From the NCBI RefSeq assembly GCF_004801405.1, contig NZ_SSOB01000006.1, positions 1-64,000 on the forward strand: a stretch of 64,000 nucleotides of DNA, written 5' to 3'. The notes under the pieces are model-generated. The model was not told the DNA's origin. It made no database searches and was given only the letters and a program-made list of their open reading frames with translations. This DNA is from Cohnella fermenti. Lineage in GTDB: Bacteria > Bacillota > Bacilli > Paenibacillales > Paenibacillaceae. This document shows positions 51,004 to 61,514 of the stretch, in pieces. Each line of letters opens with the position of its first letter. Position 1 is the stretch's first letter. A program made the position numbers and the translations under genes.

Positions 51004-51032
51004 GCATACGACTGCCCATTTCGTCCATACTA
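51004..51032 (+). promoter_or_regulatory. Sigma-G promoter of the second SASP gene
   Basis: GCATA (51004-51008), 17-bp spacer, CATACTA (51026-51032), 23 bases before the ATG. Confidence 0.8.
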
Positions 51033-51055
51033 TCCTTCAAAGGAGGTGAGCACAA

Positions 51056-51283
51056 ATGGCAAGTTCCAATAACAACAACAGCAGCAACACTCTCGTCGTG
51101 CAACAAGCTCGCCAGGCACTGGAGCAAATGAAGTTCGAAGCCGCTCAGGAGCTGGGAATCCAAATTCCGCAAGACGGCTACTACGGCAATATGATCACTC
51201 GCGAAACCGGTTCGATCGGTGGACATATCACCCGTAAGCTCGTTCAGATCGCCGAACAGCAACTGGCGGGCAGAGGCTTCTAA
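51056..51283 (+). CDS. Small acid-soluble spore protein, alpha/beta type
   Basis: A 75-residue SASP paralogous to the 47838-48041 protein, with an Asn/Ser-rich start (ASSNNNNSSN), the GPR cleavage block (MKFEAAQELGIQIP), and the DNA-binding helices LVVQQARQALEQMKFEAAQEL and GSIGGHITRKLVQIAEQQL. ATG follows AAAGGAGG by seven bases. It has a sigma-G promoter and its own terminator, so it is a monocistronic forespore gene. Confidence 0.96.
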   Translation: MASSNNNNSSNTLVVQQARQALEQMKFEAAQELGIQIPQDGYYGNMITRETGSIGGHITRKLVQIAEQQLAGRGF

Positions 51284-51298
51284 ATCACGGGTTAGAAA

Positions 51299-51337
51299 AT
51301 AAGGCGGCTCGGACGACAAGTCCGCAGCCGTCTTATT
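51299..51337 (+). terminator. Terminator after the second SASP gene
   Basis: AATAAGGCGGCT pairs with AGCCGTCTTATT (one mismatch), with inner CGGAC/GTCCG pairing. Confidence 0.75.
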
Positions 51338-51369
51338 CGCATTCTCCCGTTCTCGCGATTTATGTATGG

Positions 51370-51777
51370 TTAGTCGTTCACCGCATCCCGCCGATCCCGC
51401 TGCTTGGGATGGAGCCGGAACAACAGATTCGCCATGTTGTAGTTGGATTCGAATTGTACGCTGACGTATACCTTCCCTTGCCGCAGAACGAAGTCGTACG
51501 CAATCTCGCCGTGCGTCCAGCTCTTCTTGTGCGTCAGAGCCTCCACGGCCATCCGCCGGAGGGAATCCACCTGCGCGGATGTCATTCCCGGCTGCTTCTC
51601 TCCCGTTGCTGCCCTCTCTTCGCAATCCAGCGGCAGGTGCCGGATACCGAACTTCCCGATCACGTCATTGCGAATCTGCAGCACGATCGTTCCCGCAGAC
51701 AGGCCGCGCAGCTCGTCCTCCAGTTTGCGAAGCGCCACATCCACTTGCCGGGCCAACGGAACCATCTCCTGAGACAT
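51370..51777 (-). CDS. Hypothetical protein
   Basis: A 135-residue soluble protein, family not recognised. It begins with an amphipathic helix (MVPLARQVDVALRKLEDELRG), then beta-strands (TIVLQIRNDVIGKFGIRHLP), a helix rich in Met/Ala and a C-terminal beta hairpin (GEIAYDFVLRQGKVYVSVQFESNYNMANLLFRL). The pattern is a small alpha/beta fold. ATG at 51777 follows GAGGGG by seven bases. It converges with the SASP gene and stands alone. Confidence 0.72.
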   Translation of the reverse strand: MSQEMVPLARQVDVALRKLEDELRGLSAGTIVLQIRNDVIGKFGIRHLPLDCEERAATGEKQPGMTSAQVDSLRRMAVEALTHKKSWTHGEIAYDFVLRQGKVYVSVQFESNYNMANLLFRLHPKQRDRRDAVND

Positions 51778-51904
51778 CAATAATCCCCTCTTCCTACTGG
51801 ATTGATATTTTGTACCTAAATATACTATATATGATATTTGTGTTATTTACTACCTTTTGTCGTTGGAAAATGTCTAATCATGTCGCAGCGCAAAGTCCGA
51901 GAGA

Positions 51905-51968
51905 AACGAAAAGCCGCTCCCCGCAAGGGCTTCGTCCAAGGACCAAGCTCTCCTGCGGCAGAGCGGCG
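51905..51968 (-). terminator. Terminator after pepF
   Basis: Minus strand GCCGCTCTGCCGCA pairs with TTGCGGGGAGCGGC across a branched loop, followed by TTTTCGTTT. Confidence 0.75.
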
Positions 51969-52068
51969 TGTGCTTCACGACCGGATCGACCGATATTGCC
52001 ATCATTATACATGAATGAACGGGATTCCACAATTGGAATATTTTCCGGAATATTGTTGCCTAATGGAA

Positions 52069-53868
<1,800 letters not shown>

Positions 53869-53994
53869 CTATGATCCAACCTTTCTGTCGCAATAATGTA
53901 AAAAGCCCGATGCAAATAATGCTACAACATTGCGAAGCTCCGAACAACTGTTGTATCGTTAGAGTCACTTACGATTCGAACGGAGGGGACTTCC

Positions 53995-54234
53995 TTGATT
54001 CCGCTGCAGAACAGCTTGCCTTATGATATCCAGATGAACGAAGTTTTCGCGACCCAATGTCCCTTCTGCGGACAGGACCACGTCCCTCTGCCCCTGAAGC
54101 CCGAAGACATTCCGACGCTCAAGGAAGGCCGCCGCAAGCTGGCGATCGTCTTCCCGTGCTGCCGCAACCGGGTCCAGCTTGTCGACGCCGACTCGGATTA
54201 TCTTCTCTCGGACAAGCCGCTGAAGCGCCGGTAA
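53995..54234 (+). CDS. Small zinc-ribbon-like hypothetical protein
   Basis: A 79-residue protein with CPFCGQDH and PCCRNR, so one CxxC pair and a CC pair that could bind zinc. It begins with a short hydrophobic segment (IPLQNSLPYDIQMNEVF) and ends basic. No family recognised. TTG start, six bases after GGAGGGG. It sits between divergent pepF and convergent DUF2225, which also carries two CxxC motifs. Confidence 0.7.
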   Translation: MIPLQNSLPYDIQMNEVFATQCPFCGQDHVPLPLKPEDIPTLKEGRRKLAIVFPCCRNRVQLVDADSDYLLSDKPLKRR

Positions 54235-54274
54235 TAAGCGATCGGGCGAACGGGGGAAGGAAACAGACCCGGAC

Positions 54275-54327
54275 AAAAAAGCGCCGCCCCTCCCCTCCGC
54301 CTCATGGGCAGAAGGGAGGGACGGCGG
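54275..54327 (-). terminator. Terminator after the DUF2225 gene
   Basis: Minus strand CGCCGTCCCTCCC pairs with GGGAGGGGCGGCG, followed by TTTTTT. Confidence 0.85.
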
Positions 54328-54335
54328 CAGACAGC

Positions 54336-55037
54336 TTACGCCCCGCCCACCTTCATCTCTTCCGGCAACTCCTCGCCATTGCTTACCATATCTTCCCGCA
54401 GCACGGTCCATTGCTCGCGGGAAGCGCGAATCATCGAGGCGTCGGTAATCCGCCTGTCGTGAATGACCCGGGAGAACCAGCGAACCGCCTCATGATAGTG
54501 GCCGAGCCGGCGATTCAATTCCCCGATCAGGTAGAGAAGCCGCGCATTGTTGTACGAGTTCCGTTCGCCTTGATACACCTCGATGTAGGCTTCCAGGGCG
54601 AAGCCGAGGAACTTGTCCTCCATCGCCCGATTCCCGTCATAGCGATAAAGCCAGGCGATATGCTGGAGCAGGCTTGCGATGATTCGGCTGCTCTCCTTGA
54701 CCGTCTGGGCGCTCAGCAGCGCCAGCTTGTACGTCTCCATGGCGACTTCCGGCGTCCGCTCGCCGCCGTAATCCCGGTGAGTCCAATGAACGCCGATCTT
54801 GTCCAGATAGGCTCTCTTCTCCCGGTCGGGAAGCTTCGGACGCGAATTCTCCGTCGAGGCGAAGCCGCAATACGGACATACCCGAACGACGTAGAAGTCC
54901 GGATTCACCTCCGCGAAGTAGCAGCAGAAGTCGGAGTCGGTGCGGATCGCCTTCTTCAGGCTCGGGCGAACTCGCGACGACGCGAAAGTCGCTTCGCAGC
55001 AGGGGCAGATGATTTTCGACGAATAAAGGGGTTCCAT
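54336..55037 (-). CDS. DUF2225 family protein
   Basis: A 233-residue cytosolic protein with two zinc-ribbon CxxC pairs (IICPCCEATF and VCPYCGFAS) followed by a helical repeat region of TPR type (AWLYRYDGNRAMEDKFLGFALEAYIEVYQ; ARLLYLIGELNRRLGHYHEAVRWFSRVI). The family has no known reaction. I chose ATG 55037, eight bases after GGAGG; an ATG two codons earlier abuts it. It ends just before the terminator and lies between pepF-side genes and the globin. Confidence 0.85.
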   Translation of the reverse strand: MEPLYSSKIICPCCEATFASSRVRPSLKKAIRTDSDFCCYFAEVNPDFYVVRVCPYCGFASTENSRPKLPDREKRAYLDKIGVHWTHRDYGGERTPEVAMETYKLALLSAQTVKESSRIIASLLQHIAWLYRYDGNRAMEDKFLGFALEAYIEVYQGERNSYNNARLLYLIGELNRRLGHYHEAVRWFSRVIHDRRITDASMIRASREQWTVLREDMVSNGEELPEEMKVGGA

Positions 55038-55101
55038 GGCCATGCCTCCGATTCGGTCCTGGGACGGACGGGTGTGAGCGGTATTCGAAGCGACAGCGGA
55101 A

Positions 55102-55473
55102 TCAGGAATTCACGAAGTGATGCGCGGGCCCGGACAGCCGATTCAGAATGATCTCCTGCAGCTCCGGCGGAAGCGAGGTCTCCTCAAGCGCCCTTCTCAT
55201 GCAGTCGAGCCAAGCTTCGGCGCGCTCCGTCGTCACCGGGAAGGCAAGGTGGCGTCCCCTCATCATCGGATGACCATGCTTGTCCGAATACAGACTCGGG
55301 CCTCCGAAGAACTGGGTCAAGAACTCGTACTGCTTCTCCTGAACCGGGCGGATGTCCTCCGGGAACAAGGGAGCGAGCAGAGGATGAGCTTGAACCTTCG
55401 GGTAGAACCGATCGACGATCTCCCGGATCGCGGGCGCCCCTCCGGCTGCTTCGTAGATGGTCTGGTAACTCAT
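55102..55473 (-). CDS. Truncated hemoglobin (YjbI-like globin)
   Basis: A 123-residue 2-on-2 globin of the group II (YjbI) type. It has the TYR/GLN-type distal pocket (FYPKVQAHPLLAPLFP and the YEFLTQFFGGPSLYSDKHGHP block) and a proximal histidine in GRHLAFPVTTERAEAWLDCM. In Bacillus yjbI lies near yjbH and yjbG, and the product binds oxygen and may protect YjbIH partners. YjbH is not next to it here. The ATG follows GGAGGGTTGCCGC; a 33-residue longer frame is unlikely. Confidence 0.9.
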   Translation of the reverse strand: MSYQTIYEAAGGAPAIREIVDRFYPKVQAHPLLAPLFPEDIRPVQEKQYEFLTQFFGGPSLYSDKHGHPMMRGRHLAFPVTTERAEAWLDCMRRALEETSLPPELQEIILNRLSGPAHHFVNS

Positions 55474-55570
55474 GCGGCAACCCTCCTGATGGTCTTTGGG
55501 CACAGGACCGACGTCCTTCTTTTCCACCATTATAGCACAATTGCCATGGAACATATCTCCACGACCAAAC

Positions 55571-55594
55571 AAAAAAATCGCCCCAAAGGACGAT
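55571..55594 (-). terminator. Terminator of the short minus-strand unit before the globin gene
   Basis: Minus strand ATCGTCC pairs imperfectly with GGGGCGAT around a short loop, followed by TTTTTT. It lies between the 55652-55729 ORF and the globin gene. Confidence 0.65.
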
Positions 55595-55651
55595 GCGAAT
55601 AGTCATGTGCGAACTGCCCGAAGCTTCGGAACAGCGGACTTTAGCCTTATC

Positions 55652-55729
55652 TTACTTCGTAGGAGACAACGATTCGCGAATGACGAACACGAAAGCGCAA
55701 ACCAGAAAACCAGCCACGATGCCTGCCAT
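55652..55729 (-). CDS. Possible 25-residue single-helix membrane peptide
   Basis: MAGIVAGFLVCAFVFVIRES-type peptide: one hydrophobic helix followed by a polar end (SLSPTK). A stop codon precedes the ATG in frame, GGAG is ten bases upstream, and a terminator-like hairpin lies 58 bases after the stop. This makes a small transcription unit plausible, but such a short frame could also be chance. The rest of 55600-55926 holds no other gene I can support. Confidence 0.35.
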   Translation of the reverse strand: MAGIVAGFLVCAFVFVIRESLSPTK

Positions 55730-55926
55730 CCCGCATCACTCCGCTTCCGAGAATTGTGAGCGGCCGTCTTGCTCGCCGAATCTGACCTTATTGTATCATA
55801 GTTGAACGTCGGCGACACTCGAATTCTGCAATCGTTTACATGAAAATTATTGCAAATATGCATCCCTGGCACCGCATATAGTGGACAAGAGCCCTCGCGG
55901 GCAATGTTGGCCAGGAGGCGATTGTC

Positions 55927-57087
55927 ATGCAGCGTTCGGGACCGATTCACGGCACTCCTCTCATCTCGAAGCGGAATGGGCTGTTCGCCGCCGCGCTGAT
56001 CGCGGCAGGCATTCTGCTGCTCGTCTCGCTGACGCTCGGGATGCCGAATGTCGCGCTGAGCGCGTCGCTCAAGGGGCTGGCGGTCTGGTGGGAGGTGCTA
56101 TTCCCCGCGCTGTTCCCCTTCTTCGTCTTGTCCGAGCTGCTCCTGGGCCTCGGCATCGTTCACCTGACCGGAACCTTGCTCGATCCGCTCATGCGCCCCC
56201 TCTTCCGCATCCCCGGCGTGGGCGGCTTCGTCGTTGCGATGGGGTTCGCTTCGGGCTACCCGGTCGGAGCCAAGCTCACCTCAAGCCTGATGGAGCAGCG
56301 GCTCCTCAGTCGCAGCGAAGGAGAGCGGCTGGTCGCGATGACTACCTCCTCCGACCCCATCTTCCTGATCGGCGCCGTCTGCATCGGCTTCTTCGGCCGT
56401 TCGGACATCGTTCCGGTGCTGGCCGCCGCCCATTACGGGGGCGCGATGCTTCTCGGCCTGATGCTGCGTTGGACGGGCTCGCGGGAGGAACGGGAGCTTG
56501 CGGCTTCTAAGGCGAGTGTTCGGGGGGGAGAGGGCATTCGGGTAGGAAAGCGCGGTTCTCCCGGAATTCTGGCCCGCGCCCTGGCCGCGATGCGGCAAGC
56601 GAGAGAAGCGGACGGACGATCCTTCGCCGTCATGCTTCAGCAATCGCTCCAATCCTCGTTGCAGCTCATGATCGTCGTTGGCGGTCTTGTCGTTTTTTTC
56701 TCGGCGACGCTGGAATTGCTCCTTCACGGAGGGCTGCTGTCCGGCCTGCGCGAAGCGCTTGCCTGGGGCATGAACCTGGCCGGGCTCTCCCCCCATCTGG
56801 CCGACTCGCTCGTGAGAGGAACGTTCGAGGTGACGCTCGGGTCGAACGCCGCCGCCGATTCCGGTTCGCTGTCCAGCGCCTCGGCTCCGTCCCCTCCTCT
56901 GATCGATCAGGTGGCCGCCGCCGCCTTCGTGCTTAGCTGGGCCGGGCTGTCGGTGCACGCGCAGGTCGCCGGACTCATGAGCCGGACGAATTGGCGCTAC
57001 CTTCCGTTCCTCCGGTCCCGGCTGATCCATGCGGCGCTCGCTGTCTCGCTTGTCTACCTGCTCTGGCCTTTCCTCTATCGCGCGTAA
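55927..57087 (+). CDS. ylbJ: Sporulation membrane protein YlbJ
   Basis: A 386-residue, roughly eight-helix membrane protein of the YlbJ family, needed for normal spore cortex formation and related in fold to nucleoside recognition/transport (Gate) proteins. Hallmarks are LFPFFVLSELLLGLGIVHLTG, MGFASGYPVGAKLTS and TTSSDPIFLIGAVCIGFFG, with the second half GTFEVTLGSNAAADSG. The hydrophilic loop (about 175-225) is Arg/Gly-rich. ATG follows CAGGAGGCGATTGTC. It is followed by nadK on the same strand. Confidence 0.92.
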   Translation: MQRSGPIHGTPLISKRNGLFAAALIAAGILLLVSLTLGMPNVALSASLKGLAVWWEVLFPALFPFFVLSELLLGLGIVHLTGTLLDPLMRPLFRIPGVGGFVVAMGFASGYPVGAKLTSSLMEQRLLSRSEGERLVAMTTSSDPIFLIGAVCIGFFGRSDIVPVLAAAHYGGAMLLGLMLRWTGSREERELAASKASVRGGEGIRVGKRGSPGILARALAAMRQAREADGRSFAVMLQQSLQSSLQLMIVVGGLVVFFSATLELLLHGGLLSGLREALAWGMNLAGLSPHLADSLVRGTFEVTLGSNAAADSGSLSSASAPSPPLIDQVAAAAFVLSWAGLSVHAQVAGLMSRTNWRYLPFLRSRLIHAALAVSLVYLLWPFLYRA

Positions 57088-57217
57088 CCCGCCACTTCTC
57101 CCTCCGAACGCTTCCGCTCCGGCCGGATTCCTCCCTTGAAGTCCCGCCGACGATTGTTTATGATCGTACTAGCATAAGAAGCGGAACGATGGTTCCGACT
57201 CGGGAAGGAGCACTCTC

Positions 57218-58054
57218 TTGGAGCCTCTGAGATACGCACTTCTGGATCGCGGAGACCGGCTGAGCCGGGAGCTGGCGGACCAATTCCACGACATGGCCGA
57301 AGCGAGGGGCATGGTGCGCGACGACAAGAGCCCCCGGATCGTCGTCTCGATCGGCGGGGACGGCACGCTGCTGCAAGCTTTCCACCGGTACCGGGATCAG
57401 GTGAGCAAGGTCGGCTTCGTCGGGGTTCATACCGGCCATCTGGGATTCTACGCGGATTGGAAAATAAACGAGTTGCCCGAGCTCGTCGAGCTCATGTCGA
57501 GCACGGAGCCTACAACGGTCAGTTACCCTCTGCTTAAGGTGGAGATTGTGACGAACGGCGGCACTTCGACTTATCTCGCTCTGAACGAATTCACGCTCAA
57601 GAGCGTTGTCGGGACCCTCGTCGCCCAGCTCAACATCAACGACGAGCCGTTCGAGATGTTCCGCGGGGACGGCATCGTCGTCTCGACGCCCTCGGGCAGC
57701 ACGGGCTACAACAAGAGCGTCAACGGCGCGATCATCCACCCGCACCTGGAGGCGATGCAGATCGCCGAGATCGCGTCGATCAACAACCGCGTCTACCGGA
57801 CGCTCGGCTCCTCGTTTATCCTGCCCAAGCATCATCATTGCGATATTGTGACCGACCCGGAGGCATCGCTGGCCGTCGGCATCGACCACCTCATCCTGCA
57901 GTTCCGCGAGGTGCGGTCGATCATCTGCTCCGTCGCCGAGGACAAAGTCCACTTCGCGCGCTATCGCCCGTTCCCGTTCTGGAACCGGGTGCGCGACGCA
58001 TTCATCGGCTTCGACGAGAACGACCGCGAATCCGCCCGCAAACGCCCCCGGTAA
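57218..58054 (+). CDS. nadK: NAD kinase
   Basis: A 278-residue cytosolic enzyme that phosphorylates NAD to NADP, the cell's only source of NADP. The catalytic loop is SIGGDGTLL, the NAD-binding loop is ALNEFTLKS, and GDGIVVSTPSGSTGYNKS is the second family motif. Length matches B. subtilis PpnK (266). TTG start, six bases after GGAAGGAG. B. subtilis has the orthologue yjbN in the same yjb neighbourhood as pepF and yjbI. Confidence 0.95.
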   Translation: MEPLRYALLDRGDRLSRELADQFHDMAEARGMVRDDKSPRIVVSIGGDGTLLQAFHRYRDQVSKVGFVGVHTGHLGFYADWKINELPELVELMSSTEPTTVSYPLLKVEIVTNGGTSTYLALNEFTLKSVVGTLVAQLNINDEPFEMFRGDGIVVSTPSGSTGYNKSVNGAIIHPHLEAMQIAEIASINNRVYRTLGSSFILPKHHHCDIVTDPEASLAVGIDHLILQFREVRSIICSVAEDKVHFARYRPFPFWNRVRDAFIGFDENDRESARKRPR

Positions 58055-58098
58055 CGGCGCCGCTTGCGGGCGGGCAGCTTGAAGTCAGGAGCAACGGA

Positions 58099-58150
58099 AG
58101 CAGGGGCTATTCCTGAGTCAACGAAGGTTGACTTAAGAATAGCCCCTGCT
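58099..58150. terminator. Bidirectional hairpin between nadK and yutD
   Basis: AGCAGGGGCTATT pairs perfectly with AATAGCCCCTGCT; an inner stem GTCAAC/GTTGAC closes the loop. Both genes converge on it; T-runs are short. Confidence 0.75.
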
Positions 58151-58188
58151 GTGTTTGCACTCAGGCGTGCTGCGGAATGCGCGAGCGC

Positions 58189-59322
58189 TCAGCTCCGCTC
58201 GCCGCCCGAGTGGCCGCTGCTTGAGCCTGTGCCCGCGTCCGAACGGGGAGCGCCGCCGCCGCGCGGGGCGCCGTCCGGACGCGGGCGGTTCGGCTTGCCG
58301 TGGAAGCCGCCGCGCCGCCGGTTCTTGCCGGCCCAGCGTCCGCCACCGCCGCCGGGCGAACGGGAATCCCCTTCCGTCCCCGCTGCGACGCTTGCACGCG
58401 CCTCGACGCCATTATGGCGTTCATTCGTCTCCTTGCCTGCGGAGACCGGAGACGGCGAATGAGGACCGCCTTGCGAGTGGCGTTGGCGTTGCCCCTGACC
58501 TTGGCCTTGTCCTTGGCTGTGACCGCCTCCGCCGCTTCCGTGCTGCTTGCGGTCCTGGCCGTGCGGACGGCGGTCGGAGCCGCCGCCCTGGCCGCTCCCG
58601 TGCCGCGAGCCGCCATGACTGTGGCCGCCGTGGCTATGGTTGCCCTGGCCGCCGCCTCCGGAGCGGCGGTCGCGCCCGTGGGAGTCCGAACCTCCGGACT
58701 TCGAACGACCGCCGCCGTAACCGCCGTCGGAATACCCGCTTCGCCCGAACGAAGAGTCCGATCTCGATCCGTTCGCCTGCGCGGCCGCCGCCGCGCGGCG
58801 CTCCGCACCCTCGGAGACGGCCCGTGCGACCGCCGAAGGGCTTGTCCCGGGCACACGGCCGCCCGGACGCTCCTTAAGCGGCCAGCGCAGCAGGGGCGCG
58901 CCCGGAACGGGCGCCGCCGCAGTCGCTGCGGGCGCCTCGCCCGGCTCGCCGTCGTCCGCCGGCGCCGCTTCCACTCCTTCGCTTGCCTTCTCGGGCGGAG
59001 CTTCGACTGGCGCGGTATGAATCACCGCGTCTTCGGGAATGGCGCTCGGATCGAGCTTCTCCAGAACGAAGTAAGCACAGCCGAAGTTGCAGTATTCGTT
59101 GATGTAATCGATCAAGCTGGTAATGATCGCATCCTTGGAGCTCTTCGGCTGAGGCGCACGGAAGAAGCCCTTCAGCCGGAGCTGGTTGTATCCCCAATCC
59201 CCGACGACGAAGTCGTAGCGCTCCAGCACCTCGCTGTACCGTTCGCGGAACATCTCGGGATTCCACCCGTTCTTATAGTCGTGCACGAGCGTATATGCGG
59301 TTCCGCCTGCCATATAGATCAC
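58189..59322 (-). CDS. yutD: YutD-like protein with a 280-residue Gly/Ser/His/Arg-rich tail
   Basis: A 377-residue protein. Residues 1-95 are the YutD domain (VHDYKNGWNPEMFRERYSEVLERYDFVVGDWGYNQLRLKGFF, then EYCNFGCAYFVLEK), a family without a known function; B. subtilis YutD is only about 100 residues. The rest is low-complexity: Pro/Ala-rich to about 160, then Gly/Ser/His/Arg/Gln runs such as HSHGGHSHGGSRHGSG and QGQGQGQGQRQRHSQ. The tail resembles nucleic-acid-binding disordered regions. GTG start after GAGGAG. It is next to lipA, as in Bacillus. Confidence 0.85.
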   Translation of the reverse strand: MIYMAGGTAYTLVHDYKNGWNPEMFRERYSEVLERYDFVVGDWGYNQLRLKGFFRAPQPKSSKDAIITSLIDYINEYCNFGCAYFVLEKLDPSAIPEDAVIHTAPVEAPPEKASEGVEAAPADDGEPGEAPAATAAAPVPGAPLLRWPLKERPGGRVPGTSPSAVARAVSEGAERRAAAAAQANGSRSDSSFGRSGYSDGGYGGGRSKSGGSDSHGRDRRSGGGGQGNHSHGGHSHGGSRHGSGQGGGSDRRPHGQDRKQHGSGGGGHSQGQGQGQGQRQRHSQGGPHSPSPVSAGKETNERHNGVEARASVAAGTEGDSRSPGGGGGRWAGKNRRRGGFHGKPNRPRPDGAPRGGGAPRSDAGTGSSSGHSGGERS

Positions 59323-59393
59323 GAATGGTTCTCCTCTCGATTGCCGCTTGGGTCTATCCGCAGCGTCTTCTCGCCGGGCGGTGTAAGGAATGA

Positions 59394-60281
59394 TCAGGAA
59401 TGAATAAGATTGGCCGAAGCCGACTTCACTTGCTCATGCGCATGGTACGAGCTGCGGACGAGCGGCGCGGATTCGACGTGCGAGAACCCCTTGGCCAGAC
59501 CGTCGAGCTTAAGCTGGGCGAACTCGTCCGGATGGACGTAGCGCTCGATCTTGATATGCGAGGACGAAGGCTGCAGGTATTGGCCCAGCGTCAGAATGTT
59601 GCAATCCACCGCGCGCAGGTCGTCCATCGTCTTGTGAACCTCTTCCAGCGTCTCCCCGAGCCCGAGCATGATGCTCGACTTGGTCGGAATGTTCGGCTGC
59701 ATCTCCTTCGCCCGACGCAGAAGCTCCATCGTGCGAGGATACTTCGCCTTCGCGCGAACCCGGTTCGACAGCCGCTCGACCGTCTCCACGTTATGGTTCA
59801 GAATATCCGGCTTGGCATCCATAACCACCTTGAGCGCATCCCAGTTCCCTAGGAAGTCGGGAATAAGCACCTCTACGCTGCAGAAGGGCAGCTTGCGCCG
59901 AATCGCCCGGATCGTCTCCGCGAAGATGGACGCGCCTCCGTCCTTCAGATCGTCGCGGGCGACGGACGTCACCACGCAGTGGCGCAGGTTCATCTGGACA
60001 GCCGCATCCGCGACGCGCTCCGGCTCGCCCAGGTCGAGCTCCGTCGGCATGCCGGTCTTCACCGCGCAGAAGCGGCAAGCCCGCGTGCAGATGTCGCCGA
60101 GAATCATGAAGGTAGCGGTTCGGTTGGCCCAGCATTCGTATATATTCGGGCAGCGAGCTTCTTCGCAGACGGTGTGAAGAGTCTTGCTCCGCATCATGTC
60201 CTTGATCTCTTGGTAGTTGTCGCCAGTCGTCAGCTTGATTCGAAGCCAATCGGGCTTCTTGGGCTTGGAGTTCGAAGTCAT
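59394..60281 (-). CDS. lipA: Lipoyl synthase
   Basis: A 295-residue radical SAM enzyme that inserts two sulfurs into octanoyl groups on E2 and GcvH proteins. It has the auxiliary-cluster motif [12 protein letters not shown] and the SAM-cluster motif CTRACRFC; the closing region ([26 protein letters not shown]) is typical, as is the RSSYHAHEQ end with the final Ser. Length fits B. subtilis LipA (298). It lies between lytH and yutD and is convergent with neither; its cluster must be refilled by Fe-S carriers such as YutI. Confidence 0.96.
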   Translation of the reverse strand: MTSNSKPKKPDWLRIKLTTGDNYQEIKDMMRSKTLHTVCEEARCPNIYECWANRTATFMILGDICTRACRFCAVKTGMPTELDLGEPERVADAAVQMNLRHCVVTSVARDDLKDGGASIFAETIRAIRRKLPFCSVEVLIPDFLGNWDALKVVMDAKPDILNHNVETVERLSNRVRAKAKYPRTMELLRRAKEMQPNIPTKSSIMLGLGETLEEVHKTMDDLRAVDCNILTLGQYLQPSSSHIKIERYVHPDEFAQLKLDGLAKGFSHVESAPLVRSSYHAHEQVKSASANLIHS

Positions 60282-60388
60282 CGATTTACCCCCTGTTTTC
60301 TGTCACCTTATTATAGCAGGTTTCACATAAAAACCAACGTTCTGCTAACTCTAACCCTCATACGCACAAGATGGGGAGGCTCGTGTTT

Positions 60389-61441
60389 ATGACGTTCGGC
60401 TTACGTTGGAGAGGACTTCGCCGCATGCGAAGATTAAGTTGCGCCGTCCTCGCGGGATGCGTCGCGGCGGCATCGCCGCTGCCCGCGGCTTCGTCGAGCG
60501 CCGCGCCGCAGGACCCCGAAGCGCACAATCGCAAGCTTCAGGAGCTGTACGACCACATCGCGGTGCTGACCGGGCTCACCTGGCAATCGATCGCCGCGAT
60601 CGACCGCTACGAGACGATGCTTTCGCGCGCTCACCCGAAGACGCGCCCCTTAAGCGAGCAGACAAGCGTCGGCATCTACATCTCTCCCGAGCGCTGGGCC
60701 GGGTATCTCAATCCCGATCCCGGCGACGGGAACCCGTCGTCGATCCGGGTGTTCGGCGGCATCGGGCAGGACGGCTCCGGGGACGGGCGGGCCGATCGGG
60801 AGAACGACATCGATCTGTTGTACACGGTAGCCGAACGGGTTCGGTCCCAGGGAAGCTCCGGGGACGACTTCGCCATCGGCCTCTGGGAATATTATCAGAA
60901 CACCCGCGCCGTGCAGCGGATCGTCCAATTCAACCGTATCTACTCCTCGTTTAACCGCCTGGACTTGTCCGACCATGTTTTCCCCTTGCCGCAGAACTCC
61001 GTATACGCCTACCGAAGCACTTGGGGCAACAGCCGCGGATGGGGAGGAGCGCGCATTCACGAGGGAACCGACATCTTCGCCAGGCACGGAGTGCCGGTCC
61101 GAAGCACCTCTTACGGAATCGTCGAGGTGAAGGGCTGGAACCCGTTCGGCGGCTGGCGGGTCGGCATTCGGGATCTCGACAACCTGTATCATTATTACGC
61201 GCATCTCAGCGGCTTCGAGAAAAACCTCAAGATCGGCGACATCGTGAGACCGGGGCAGACGATCGGTTGGGTCGGCAACTCCGGCTACGGAAGGCCGGGC
61301 ACCCAGGGCAAGTTCCCGCCTCACCTGCACTACGGCGTCTATCGGGACCGCGGCCTGGTGGAGTGGGCGTTCGATCCCTATCCGCTGCTGAAGCGCTGGG
61401 AACGGGCGGAGCAGCGGGCGAAGCGCGTTCACACGGACTAA
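60389..61441 (+). CDS. lytH: M23-family peptidase, LytH-like sporulation enzyme
   Basis: A 350-residue secreted zinc peptidase. A basic signal peptide precedes a helical region (AHNRKLQELYDHIAVLTGLTWQSIAAIDRYE) and a C-terminal LytM/M23 domain with metal ligands in HEGTD and HLHYG (HxH), plus HYYAHLSGFEKNLKIGD. B. subtilis LytH, also next to lipA, is a forespore/mother-cell L-Ala-D-Glu endopeptidase that trims the cortex. I chose ATG 60389, nine bases after GGGAGG. The role is transferred from neighbourhood and domain. Confidence 0.87.
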   Translation: MTFGLRWRGLRRMRRLSCAVLAGCVAAASPLPAASSSAAPQDPEAHNRKLQELYDHIAVLTGLTWQSIAAIDRYETMLSRAHPKTRPLSEQTSVGIYISPERWAGYLNPDPGDGNPSSIRVFGGIGQDGSGDGRADRENDIDLLYTVAERVRSQGSSGDDFAIGLWEYYQNTRAVQRIVQFNRIYSSFNRLDLSDHVFPLPQNSVYAYRSTWGNSRGWGGARIHEGTDIFARHGVPVRSTSYGIVEVKGWNPFGGWRVGIRDLDNLYHYYAHLSGFEKNLKIGDIVRPGQTIGWVGNSGYGRPGTQGKFPPHLHYGVYRDRGLVEWAFDPYPLLKRWERAEQRAKRVHTD

Positions 61442-61514
61442 CCGCTCCTGCCGCTCGTCCGGCTTCTAATCGCGCTCCCCGACTTCCGTCGCTCTGGCCC
61501 GGCTTATGATCGAG

